Positions 21,662 to 32,557 of a stretch of DNA of 64,000 nucleotides are shown piece after piece. Location: positions 1-64,000 of the forward strand of contig JAKEKT010000069.1 of NCBI GenBank assembly GCA_021495925.1. The letters are read 5' to 3'. Every line of letters starts with the position of its first letter. The stretch's first letter is position 1. The notes beneath the pieces were generated by a model that was given only the letters and a program-made list of their open reading frames with translations, was not told the DNA's origin and searched no databases. Position numbers and translations under genes: made by a program. The DNA comes from Diplodia intermedia. Lineage: Eukaryota > Ascomycota > Dothideomycetes > Botryosphaeriales > Botryosphaeriaceae.

Positions 21662-21873
21662 CACGTCGGTGACAAAAGAAATTGCCCATCCGGATCTGCC
21701 TTATAGAACAATTCTGCATGGATAGGTAGTTGAATACAAGATCCGGACGAAATATGTGCATTTAAAACGTACATTTACGTCCGGATCTTGTATTCAACTG
21801 CCTACATCAACTTGATAATGCAGTGTTTGTGTAGGGTAAACGCGGGGGTGCAATTTCTTTCGTCACCCGCCGT
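21662..21873. mobile_element. foldback MITE-like element, copy 2 (complete)
   Basis: 212 bp. Left end CACGTCGGTGACAAAAGAAA; right end, read on the minus strand, ACGGCGGGTGACGAAAGAAA. Inside is a second inverted pair: GTAGTTGAATACAAGATCCG at the left and its near-complement CGGATCTTGTATTCAACTGC at the right, meeting in an AT-rich centre. The whole element is therefore close to one long palindrome. It has no coding capacity. Confidence 0.85.
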
Positions 21874-22174
21874 AACCCCAACAAGGTCGAACCACTTTAT
21901 AGACCAACTTACTGACCGAGCGCTGGTAACCCGTGCTGTAAGCTTCAGTCAACCACGTGGCTGGCCTTACGAAGCCTTGCAGATATCATATCAAAACAAA
22001 GCTCACGTGGAAAAGACTGAACGAAACAACAGGCCTTGACAACAACTGTAAGATCATGCGTAAATGGTATCTCATAAAACATCCCCATCCACATCCCAAA
22101 ACCAAATGACAACTTTTACGCCACTCACCCAAACGCTCTCCCTTCACTCACACCAACCACCCCTTAACTCCACC

Positions 22175-23778
22175 CTACAAAAACCACCTGAAATCCGGAC
22201 TCTTCGGCCCCTCCCTCAGCTTCTCCGTACTCACATCCCTCGCCCTCACCTTCACGCCCTGCTTCGCGTCCCTCCTCTTATTATCCACAATCATATACGC
22301 GCCAAGCAATAGCGTCAGCAGCGCACCAGTGGCGCCAAACGCCGCCGTCGTCGCCAGCGCGGGCACGTACTTCGGCGCGTCCTGGCTCCTGAAGATGTTG
22401 GACGACACGACGCCCATTAGGTTGGCCAGCGGCACGCCCACCGACGTCAGCGTCACGCGGCGACCCTCGTGGGCGATGTTGTTGTTGTACCACGTGCTCA
22501 GCAGCACGCTGGGCGCGCTGGTGCCCCACGTCATCATGAAGCAGGCAAAGTAGGCGACGTGGATCTGGGCGTGCACGTCGGGGATGGCGGCGTAGATGAT
22601 GAAGCCGATGAACGTCAGCGAGAAGCCTAGCGCGATGAAGGGGAAGCGCAGGCGCGCGTGGTCCGAGGCGAAGGCGAGGATCAGCAAGACGACGGCGCCG
22701 ACGACGTTGGGCGCGACCGTGTAGAGGTTGGTCTTGACGCTGCCGTAGCCCAGCGCGCCGACGATCTGCGGCATGAATAGCGAGACGGACTGCAGCGGCA
22801 CGCCGAGGCAGACTTCGATGCCGAGCCAGGCGTAGGCGGCCGGCATGCGGAACACTTTGAGCGCTTCCTTGAAGTTGAACTTCTCGTTGACGACCGAGGA
22901 CGAGTCCATCTGCATGCGCTGGTAGGCGATGCGCTTCTCCTCGTCCGACAGGAACCAGGCTTCGGTGCCGGACTTGGGGAGGTAGAAGAAGGCGAAAAAG
23001 GAGAAGGAGACGGTCATGGCGCCCTCGACGAGGAAGAGGATTCGCCAGCCGTGGAGATGCGAGTTGATTTCTGCAGTGGGTTGTTAGGATGGCTGGGGGA
23101 AATGCATGTTCAGTTTTACGTACGGAAGACGCCGAAAGCGAGCAGGCCGGAGAAGGCGTTGGCGATGTTGGAGGCGGCGTAAAAGAGGGCCAGACGGCGG
23201 GCAAGCTCGCCACGGCGGTAGAAAGTGGTCAAGTAATAGATGACGAGCGGGAAGAAGGCTGATTCGGCCATGCCCAGGATCCAGCGGAGAGCCATCATGC
23301 CACCGAAGTTGTGGACGGCAGCGCTGAGCAACGTCATGCTTCCGAAGGTGAACATGAGTATGGGCAAGACCTTGCCCGGGCCAAACTTCTTGCCCAGAAA
23401 GGCAACGGGAGGAGCGAAGAGGACATAGGGGACGAAGAAGATGGACAGGATCAGGTTGTACTGGTGGGGCTTGAAGTGGAGGTCGTCTTCCATGCCATCC
23501 GTCTTCGCGTTTCCCAGGTTGCCTGGACGAAGTCAGCAAGAGGCGGGTGGACGGGTGGAGGGCGGAGGAGGGCTACCCTTGTCTAGCGAGTTGCAGAGGT
23601 ACATGAAGGCCAGGACGGGCAGGATGCGCAGGTCAAACTTCAGGACAAGCCTCTTCTCGTGCTCGTAGGTCGGCAGCGGCGCCGTGTCGGCCAGCTCGGC
23701 ATTGCCGGTCGAGACATCCTTGAGCGAAGAGGGCTGCGACGAGACCTTGAGGTCTGTCTTGGTGCCAGGGTCGGTCAT
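22175..23778 (-). CDS. MFS transporter, allantoate permease (Dal5/ACS) family
   Basis: Exons (minus): 23778-23577, 23522-23124, 23070-22175; 498 aa. Introns of 54 and 53 nt join LDKG to NLGNAKTDGM and FGVF to QINSHLHGWRILFLVEGA, all phases matching. The N-terminal tail is cytosolic. The start of the core (FDLRILPVLAFMYLCNSLDKGNLGNA, by segments) is the signature opening of the anion:cation symporter family. About 12 hydrophobic segments follow, with the loop motif GKKFGPGKVL between helices 2 and 3, WGTSAPSVLLSTWYNNN in the second half, and a short basic C-terminus. Family members import allantoate, ureidosuccinate, vitamins or small organic anions across the plasma membrane. The substrate here cannot be assigned. 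Confidence 0.88.
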
Positions 23779-24774
23779 GATGGCTGCGGGTTGTCGGCGT
23801 CGTCGGAGAGGGGAGAGGTAGTCTCAGACGTGGACGCGAGCAACCCGGCAGGGGACAGCACGGTTCAAGAGGGCGGAGCAGGAGTGGGATGCATCGGTGT
23901 TTACATAGATGTTCTGGTGCTGATACGGTTGCACGAGTCGAAGCTGGGTGGGAAGGCAGCCTTATCGCGCTTGGCAGCGGCGAGTGATAGGCTCCCCCAT
24001 GCCCTCGCCGGCTCTTTCCCACTCGCTTCTCGCTTCTCCGCCTCCAGTCGCAGCGCCGCAGTCCAGATGCTCGCGGGGTTACATGGACCGAATGCAACAC
24101 GCAGGGCCCGGCATGTTACCTTGCCCATTGCCTGCTTACTTGCCTGACACTGTTCGAGCCTAGCATTGCCCTGTGCAACCCGTCCACGGTGGACTCCATC
24201 TCGTCGAGCTTTCGTCTCCAATGCCTTCGCGGGACGCTGTGCGTGGCGAGGATCCGAAACAGGCACCGGCAGGGACAGGGCTGAAGGCTCAACCAAGCAC
24301 CTCTCGGCGACACTCCCGCGGACGTTGCTCCGGGACGGGAGTTCTCGGGGCGACTCTGGTGAGACGCGTTTCAGCGACGGGAAATGTTGGCGTAACAGGA
24401 GAGCCAGAGGCTGGTGTAGCGGAGATATGTAGATAGAGCTGAGGTCGCCAGCGGGTGACCAACTCCATCACATCATCGAGCGGCGCGGGGTGGGTCCGCT
24501 GCATCCCGGCGCACCGGCGCGCTGGAGCGTGGAGAGGCGAAGCGCGAGCGACGAAACCGGGCGATCCCCCGACGACATGATGGAGAACAGCCCGAGGGGC
24601 GTGCGCGATAGATAGGCGCTGCCGGTCATCTTGTACTCAGCGGAGCCGCAACAATGTGCTGTACACGTAGCTGGCCCTAGGCCGGACGCCTTCTAGCGCG
24701 GGTGGCCTGCTCCTGCAGTTGTAGTTGCCAAACACAATTACCTACTTCGCACTCGACGATTGCTAACGAGACGG
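23779..24774. other. intergenic, MFS promoter side
   Basis: GC-rich DNA upstream of the MFS gene, which starts at 23778 on the minus strand. ORFs on both strands have no recognisable content. Confidence 0.5.
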
Positions 24775-25475
24775 ATGCCTCCACTCCACACCGCCGCCAC
24801 CGTCGGCCCGCCCGCCATCCAAGCCCCGTCCACCCCGCCCACCAACCACCATCATTCGCCGCTATCCCCCGGTCCCAGCAGCCCGACAGCCGTTCCTGAA
24901 GGAAGCAGGCCGATCAGCGCTTACCAGCGCAAATCCGCCATGCCCAATTTGTCCACCAGCGTTCCCGCGTCTAATTCCGTCGCTGCCATTACCATATCCA
25001 GTACCAGACCCAGCACTGCTTTCCCACCACCAAACCACGGCTCGCCCTCGCCTTAGACCAGCACGAGCCATCGCCGTCAGCAGCAACCACTGCCTCAAGC
25101 GTCAACTCAAAACACTCAGCTCAACTCTCCTCACCCATCACGTCATCCACCCCAGCAAACACTCTCTCCCTTACGCCTGCAGTAGTGAGAGCTGCCTACA
25201 GCCCGTGTCAGCCAGCTTCGCTCTGCAACCAACCAAACAACCCGATGCGCCACAATTCTCCCTTTCCCGTTCCCCTTTTCGTTTCCATTGGGCACTCCAC
25301 ACCACTGCCACGTACGTCGACCAGGCTTGAGCTGATGAGCCGAGCTGCTGCCGCCGCCGCCGCACCAATGCACAATAACTTATCCCATAGCCTTTTGCGG
25401 TGTTTGTCGGACGCTCCGTCCGGAGCCAAACAAAACTTGCGCAACGCCGCCAAAAAAGAACCAACCGACTACTGA
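24775..25475 (+). pseudogene. possible Ser/Pro-rich gene interrupted by a frameshift
   Basis: ATG 24775 opens a 93-aa frame ending TAG at 25056 (Pro/Ser/Thr-rich, e.g. SRPISAYQRKSAMPNLS and RPSTAFPPPNHGSPSP). Immediately after, the reading shifted by two bases stays open from about 25050 to 25475 with similar Ser/Thr/Pro/Ala composition (LDQHEPSPSAATTASSVNS, SSPITSSTPANTLSLTP). The composition continues across the break, which looks like one disordered coding region with a frameshift, or an unrecognised splice. No domain is visible, and a non-coding C-rich region is a real alternative. Confidence 0.25.
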
Positions 25476-26688
25476 GCATATCAACCGCCTCATCACTAGT
25501 CACGCAGCTAACAAAGCTACACACACGCACCAGAGCGTCAGAGCGCCAACGATCCCACGTGGCACTACATATTCGCGGCGGCGGCGGCGGCGTGGCAGCG
25601 TTAGCATCATGGAAAGCACAATGCTCACAGGTCCCCCGGCACCAGCAAAGGGCACTAGCTAGCATGGTGTCTTTCGAATCTTTTGTCCAGACTCCCCGTT
25701 TACCAAATCCATACCGGATCTCTTTTAGTTTTGGACGTCGCAATTATTCATAGTTTCTCTCCTCTCCCCCCGACGGCTTACCCCGGTTTGCTAATCAATT
25801 ACGTACCGATAGCTGTTGCGACGTTCGAAGTTGGCGAGGACTTGTGACCCCAATCTTGATTTTGTTTTCGATGGACCTGCTCTTTTTGGTCTCGAGGTCT
25901 CTCTCTATCTCCCCCCTAGGTCGCGCGCGCGCTGTTTGTTGTGGAGCTCGGGGCGCTTTATAGCATTGCCCCGCGTGCTTTGATCACCCGGTTTCATCTA
26001 CACATGTCTCTCTCTTTTCCCGCGAGAGCCGAGCGAGCACGAGTACGAGCACGAGCGTAGGGGTTGGACTTGCGAGACGCCGTCAGAGCAGTTGATTGGA
26101 GAGCAACGCTGGCCAAGTACCCAACACGGTAGATGCATGGCTATTACGAGCGAGCTAGACGCAAGTGACCACGCATCTCTCAACGACGCGAGAAAGGCGA
26201 GTCAACTTCAAAAGTGAAGGCAGATGGAAAATAGGCATACGATGCCGTACAATGATATAGTCTAGCCCTTCTTTTCCCACAACGCCTTGAGCGCGACGAA
26301 AAAAAAAACATAAAAAGAAATACAAGATTCTGGAAAAAAAGGGGGTATCCCGAGACATCCGTCAACCCGAACAATCAATCAACCGAAATGTGTACATACA
26401 CAAAAAAGCTTCTTTTACTTTTTCCTGTCTTCCCCCCCTGCCATCCACCCATCCTGTTGTCCGTTTGGGGTCCGTGATCCAGAGGAGATGGGGGAGGAGG
26501 GGGGCGAAAAAGGCGCATGCGTCTCTCCTGGGATTCGCACATCCCCATTCCCATCCCCCCCGCACCCCAACCCCAACCAATAACGCGTCGCTCCGCACCA
26601 CACGTGCGTGCCCCTTATCTTCTGAAGACCGGGGACCCCCCCTCCCTCCCCCAACCGTCTCTTTTCCCGTCCGAAAACAAGGAAGACT
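25476..26688. other. 3' flank of the coiled-coil protein gene; no gene seen
   Basis: 1.2 kb containing GGC-triplet DNA near 25576, CG-alternating DNA near 25921, an A-run near 26297 and C-rich stretches near 26540-26650. The right part is probably the 3' UTR of the minus-strand gene ending at 26689. Confidence 0.5.
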
Positions 26689-27121
26689 TTACGCAGCTTC
26701 CTCTCTATTGCTGTGGCCGCGATGATGCAACAGGCTCGGGAGCTTGAACTGCAGCGGCTCCTTCGTCTTCTCGCGCACGGGCATCTTCCTCTTGCTCCTT
26801 CCGGAATAATACACGGTCGGCTGCTGCGGCTGCTGGGGATGATGGTGATGGTGGTGGTGGTGATGGTGCGACGAACTCCCGCCGTGGCCGTGTGCCGCGG
26901 ACGACGACGACGTGGGCATCGACGGCTCCGACATCTTCGGGCGCAGCTTTCGGATCTTGTCCCGGTGCGAGTGTTCGTCGTCGGACGCGCCGTCTTCGGT
27001 GCTGCCCAGGCTCCGGAGCGACTGCGCCGTGGCCGACTGCGATGTGGGATGCCGGCTGAGCGCGTGCCCGAGGACGGACGCCGATGCCGTCGCGAGCACG
27101 CCGAGAGGGGTCGACATCCGG

Positions 27122-27153
<32 letters not shown>

Positions 27154-28485
27154 GCTGTTGGCGTCGCGCTGGAGCACGACGGCCTCGGCCTGCGGCGGTT
27201 GCGACTGAGGCTGCGACTGGAGCGTGGCGTCGTGGTGCTTCTGCGATGTGTAAGGGGGTGGACTGGGCGAGTACCCGTACATCAAGTCCGCCCGGTCCAG
27301 CCGTCCTCCTAAAGGAGCGGCATTGGAATGTTTGGTGGCTCCAGGGAGAGGTCCGTCCAGGTCGGTGTCGTGCGTCCACACCGATTCGGGTGCGCCGAAC
27401 ACGGCAGGTAGCTCCTTGATCTCCTCCCAAGTCAGGTCGGAATCCCGCAGCGCTATGTAGAGCAGGTCTCCTTGCAGCTTGTCGTGCGCAACGCAGTGAT
27501 GATCAAGGGAGTAGTAGTCCCACAGATCACCGGACGAAAGCTCAGGGGGGAGTTGCCGCAGAGCCATGCGCCCAAAGCAGTCGTTCTGGGCACGATAACC
27601 GATTAGAGGGACCCAAGCGCGGCCCTTGAGGACATGTGAAAATGCCCTGTCGATGGTGAAGTGGAAGTTCGCACTGTCTCTGCTCGAGAACTCGGTTTCT
27701 TGGAAGAGCTTGCGGGACTGACACCTCCTGTACGCCGTGCTGTCGACGTCGAAAGCAAACTGTTGGCTCCGACGAGGTACGACAATCACCTTGACGCTCC
27801 AGGGCTGCTCCGGCTTCTCGGGCACGGCAGCAGGTTCTTCGACCGCGGTGTCGACCGCGGTATCCATGGAAAGATCGTCGTTTGGCGAGGCTTCAGGAAC
27901 CGGCGTGAGGTCCCGTGCCACGACGCCCTTGGGCCCAGACTCCAACTTTTCCATTTTGATCTCATGCTCCATCGTGGTGTCTTCGACATCGATCAGCTTT
28001 CGCTGGAAGGCATGCTGCTGATCAATCACGCCATCCATCTTGTCGTCCAGCTCGATTTTCATCGCCTTCATGTTCTGGTACAGCCGTGCCTCGAGCAGCT
28101 TGAAGAGCCGCTCCCGCTCCTGGTTCTGGGCGCGCTGCGCCATGAGCTCATGCTGCGTCTGGGCGAGCTCGCTCTGCAGGTTCTGGAACTTGCGCTCCTG
28201 CTCCTCCTTGAAGCGACGCAACTCGGCCACCAAAGCCGTGTGCTCGTCGTAGGTGACGGCGGCCATGGGCTGTTGGACATGGACCCATGCCGGATGGCCA
28301 CACTCACAACTGGTGCCGACGGGCTGCTTGCGGTCCAGAGAGAAGCCCTGGCAGATGCAGGTCTGGCGGTCAGCCTGGCCAGCGTCGCGGTGGAGGTAGC
28401 GGCATTCCCCGCGCGGAAGCTCCGACTCGGGCTGCGACGGCGGGATGCGCGGGAGGTGGACCAGACGGTGAGTGTTAAGGAACAT
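26689..28485 (-). CDS. fungal Cys-motif / coiled-coil protein with poly-Asn and poly-His tracts
   Basis: 598 aa as a single exon from ATG 28485. A Cys/His cluster at about 28-70 (ECRYLHRD, TCICQGF, SCECGHPAWVH) resembles a small zinc-binding CxC...CxCGHxxxxH unit. A coiled coil follows (about 80-150, HTALVAELRRFKEEQERKFQ), then a folded region (about 225-380, KVIVVPRRSQQFAFDVD, FHFTIDRAFSHVLKGRAWVPLIGY, LPAVFG). The C-terminal 200 residues are low complexity with an 11-Asn run from a GTT array at 27121-27154, a His run (plus-strand TGG/TGA repeats) and basic KRK patches. Alternative start: exon 28531-28484 (MRLLPTELKSFQFFSD) spliced by a 51-nt GTTCCT...CGCAG intron to PESELPRGEC. That intron is also open in frame, so sequence alone cannot decide. 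Function is unknown. Confidence 0.75.
27121..27154. repeat. GTT trinucleotide array inside a gene (poly-Asn)
   Basis: Eleven GTT units (AAC on the coding strand) encode consecutive Asn residues in the minus-strand coiled-coil protein. Length variation between strains would be expected. Confidence 0.9.
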
Positions 28486-28531
28486 CTGAGAAAAACTGGA
28501 AGGATTTGAGCTCGGTGGGGAGCAGGCGCAT

Positions 28532-31500
28532 TGAGTGGCGGGCAGGAATGCTACTTGGGGCGGGTTAGCAGCGGACGCGCAAGCAAGGCGGGAGACTGAC
28601 CGTCGGCAGGAGATATATCAGCTGCGGGCCGGGCAGCACATGGGGCGAACGAGGGTCCGGCAGCACGACCCACGCAACACAGGGCTGATAAGAGGTGTTC
28701 CTGGTAGGATCAGGGCGGGAGCATCCGCAACGGCTGGGCCTTGGCGGGCGCAGCTCTGAGGACGTGAAGAAGGACGGCGGCAGCTGCAGCAGGCTTTAGA
28801 GGGCAGCGCGCGGATATGAGGGCTGGGGCCGGGCGGGCGCGGTTGCGACAAAGCCACTGTACCTTGACTCTGACAGCTTGGGCGCGCGCATCCCGCTCCC
28901 GCGCCGGGGGTGGAGGCGTGCGCAGCTGGGCCGGGCGCCGTATCGGGCAGACGCAGGCCAGGCCAGGCGCTGTTAGGCAATTGGCCGCGGCTGGTGTCTG
29001 GATGGACGTGGGCGATAAGGACGTGGGCGTGTTCCAGAGGCTGCCCGTGCGCCTGGGCCAAGCCAGGGCAGCTCCAGCAGCCTCTCCGCTGTCGGCCTGG
29101 TCGCGCGTGGGGTGCGCCGCATAGCCGCGGGATCGCGTGGCCGTGGCTGGCGCGCCGGCGACTGTCGTTCCTCGCTGACGGGCTGCTGCTGCGCAAACAA
29201 CGCCCGCTAGCCGGCGCACATGCAACGCCATGATTTGGCCGCCGTCCTTATCGGCGATGCCTGTGCTCCGCCCTCAGCGGCCCCCACGGCCGCGCTGCCC
29301 TGCTGCCCTGCTCCCTGCCGCCCCGCTGCCCTGCAGACGCCATCGCACACCCAGGTCCCCCGACGAGCGAACCTGACGTTAGTGCAACGGCAGCCCTCAA
29401 CATGACTCGCATCTGTGGCTGCTCGCAGCTGCGTGCCTGCGCGCCGCCTCGCACGCCATCGCAGTGCGCAATTCTCCTCGCGGCCGCCGACGCTGCTCGA
29501 TCTGCTGTGTTCCTGGTGATCCGCCCGCTCGGGCTCGGGGCCGCGCTTGACCGGCCGTGATTGGCGTGGGGTTGGCCAAAAGAAAGTGCTTACAAAAAAT
29601 AAAGGTGCACACCACGCACCGCTCCCCACCGCCGAATCTGCCGCCGCCCGCCTTTCCACCACTCAGCTCGCACTACCCCGATGTGCTGCTCTCCGGCCGA
29701 GAAGGACACGAGTGAGGCGCCGCTTCCGCCGAGGCTGATAACACGTCCTCCGCGCTGAGACAGCAGCGGGGCCGATGTCATTGATGCGATATCTAGCTTG
29801 GCGCTGCTTGGCTGGCGGGCAAGAACGATAGTCTGACGAGTAGCATGATTACGTGGGCTGAGTGTCGCAGGCGACAAAGCGATGGTGCATGCCTCCGCCC
29901 GGGTGACGGAAGCGTGCAGACGCGGAGAATGCAATTTACCGTACGCGGGACAAGGCGTGGGAAAGTGACAAATATCAAACCAGAGCGCGGATATGTACAA
30001 CCGTGGGCTGGGTGTCACCATCTCCTCTCATGCGCGCAGTGCCGCATCGAGCCCATGGTGTTCCACGAGGCGCCGGACGCAAACCCGGGAAGAGTGATAC
30101 TATCGGATGCGTGCCCGGCCATCTCCCACAAGCCACAGCCGATCTGTGTCGTGCCGGTTGATCATGAAGTCAAGTCATCGAAGCCCTGCAGCTCCTCAGA
30201 TTGCCACCGTCACCGCCTTGCACGCTAGCCGAGTGGTAGGTGGCCCTTGGAAAGTACCGAGTCGTGGAGTCACATCACGACATTGACGTGCCCGCCGGGC
30301 CGCCCCGCACCCCTTTCCCTTCTAGTAACAGAGGAAACAACAGGAACCTATCGCTGGCCGCAGACAGAGACACGTCTGTCGTAGCCCCATATTATTGCGG
30401 TGTGGTGCAAAAGAAGCGGGCGGCAGTTGCAGTCGGAGAGCAGGCGAGATAACGGCGTGGTGGAGAAACAACGGACGGAGATCTCAGCTAAACAGCGACT
30501 GCAAAAGCACTGATAAGTGGCTGCAAAGTAATGCCCGGCCGTTGGTGAGCGAGATCAGGCGATAGGGAAAAACAAGCACTCCGGGAGAATGCTCCCATTT
30601 GCTGCTGACGTGCAATCGTGCATGTGTTGCCTGCTTTGGGAAGGAAGCGGGTGCTCTGCTCTCGCCTCGAACCCTGCAAGGTGTGACTAAGGTTGTCGTT
30701 GCTCGCGGTCATGTGTGCCGCCCCCCTTCATTCTAGCTCATCGATCCTCCCGTCTCCGCAATATCTCAAACCAGCACCGAGCTAAAACGTAACAGCCTGG
30801 TCGCCTTCGATCCAACTACCCCGACCACCATCCCATCCCACGATCACGACAGTGACAAGCAATCGACGACGGCGACGCGACTCTCTCACACGACGCCCAG
30901 AAACACGGTTCGTTTGCGCAGGTGTGCAGCGGCAGCATCGGCCGCCGGATGCACACACCCCCCCTTGCCCAGACCCCTCCCCTCCCCCTTCCATCCCCTT
31001 CCCCGCCCACACATCGATCCAAGCCCTTGCAAACATGCGCAGGAACGCGCCTTTGATTTGTCTACGTAAAAATTACCTACGCCCGCGGGCATAGACGTTC
31101 GAGGATGCAAACCCATTACCCAACGCTTTGCTAGGCGCACATTCCACCTCCGTCGCATTTTCTATTTCTCTTAGTTGCTTGATTGCGCGCGCGCGTGCAA
31201 GGCGTAAGGGGCGTCTAGGGCGCTGGCGCTGGCGATGGATGATGGGGGAGAAACTTCTGAATCCGCTCGGCCGTAATAATAGCCCAATAGTGCCCGCGCC
31301 CGGCCAACAACATGCAGTGTGTGGCTGGGGTGCCGCCGAGCTCTCGCATCCCCGTTTTCTCTCTACTACATGCAATAACGCAATAATGACAAAGAGCGCG
31401 CTGACCGGCCGCACGCCTGCCTGTGGGGGTCTTTGCGCATGGGCGTGCCTCAAACTTAAAAAAAAAGTCCCGGCCGGCAGTACTACTTAGTTCGTTCAGT

Positions 31501-32557
31501 CGAACGATCATGACAATGGAAAGGCCCGATAGGGCAAGAAAAAAACATGCTCGACGTTTGAGCAACGCAACATGCTCTGTAAGATGACAGTGGCCAACCG
31601 CCCGGCCTCTTACGATTGTAAAGCTCAAATGCACATGTTGGGGAGACAAGAGAAGGGCACAGGGGGACAAGCCACCAAGCGCGCTAGAAGAGATAAAGAA
31701 GAAAGTCCCTAAATACCACCGAGAAGCCGCTTCTTGCCGCGCCTCGATGGCCCGGGCCGCAGGCAAATCGGGGCGATAGCGGCGATGAAAATCGAATTTT
31801 TTTTTTCCCTTCCCCTTGCCGGAGGCTGGACCGTCGCGGTGATGGTGGTGGTGGTGGCGGCGGCGGAATGTTTTGTGTACGTGTGCGCGCGCGGCCAGGG
31901 CGCATGCATGCGCGCACGCGTGTTGTTTTTGCTCCCACGAACCTCCGGCCGCGCGGGGAGACCGTCTTGTGGAACGTGCCAGGCCGATGCCATTACAAGA
32001 AAGCTGCTGTAGCTGCTTTTCGGAAGAATCAGTAGGGGTGCGCTTGGACGCGGCAGGAGGAGGAGCGAGCGAGCGCGCCGGCCGGAGGGCGGGGAGGTCT
32101 CAGCGAGTGGATGTGAGGTCAGAGCTGTGCTGTATGTCGCGAGTCGTCGTGATGACATGGGTGTTGCTGTCCTCCTGTAGCCCCAAGCTCTCCTTTCTTC
32201 CAAGCATTCTCCCGCCTTCCAGAACATCAGTCATTCCTATTAATATTTTTTGGATGTCAACGAAGATGCTAACTATCGAGTTACCAAGCCGCTCCACCGA
32301 CACCTGCAGGAAAGAAGACTAAAACAATAACGCCATACAATGCATGCATCATGACGATCCGTCGCTCGCTGCCAAAAGTCCCACCTGTACGCCAACAAAC
32401 AAACGCCGTGGTTCATGATGAAGACGACCTCCTCCCCGCTTGCAGTAACAAGGTGTCGACCAGGCATGCGTTCATTCGTTCGTAGACCTCGACCAATGCG
32501 CGCCGCCTCTGTAGATCAAAGCTACTCCATCATCCATTCCCACACGTCACGCCTCCC
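28532..32557. other. 4-kb gene-empty stretch
   Basis: Largest gap in the window. 28.5-29.7 kb is very GC-rich with many overlapping ORFs on both strands (one minus ORF of 173 codons at 28710-29231), an effect of high GC content. 29.7-32.5 kb is mixed, with CG-alternating runs (31188-31200, 31886-31925). No tRNA, rRNA, domain or terminal repeat was found. A long non-coding RNA or an unrecognised multi-intron gene cannot be excluded. Confidence 0.45.

Noticed and set aside
22175..26000. Possible nutrient-transport or secondary-metabolite cluster around the MFS transporter
   Set aside because: Neighbours are an uncharacterised coiled-coil protein, an F-box protein and empty DNA; no synthase, P450 or pathway regulator is present.
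28710..29231. 173-codon minus ORF with an N-terminus resembling a mitochondrial presequence
   Set aside because: The region is so GC-rich that all frames stay open. No conserved motif follows the Ala/Arg-rich start.
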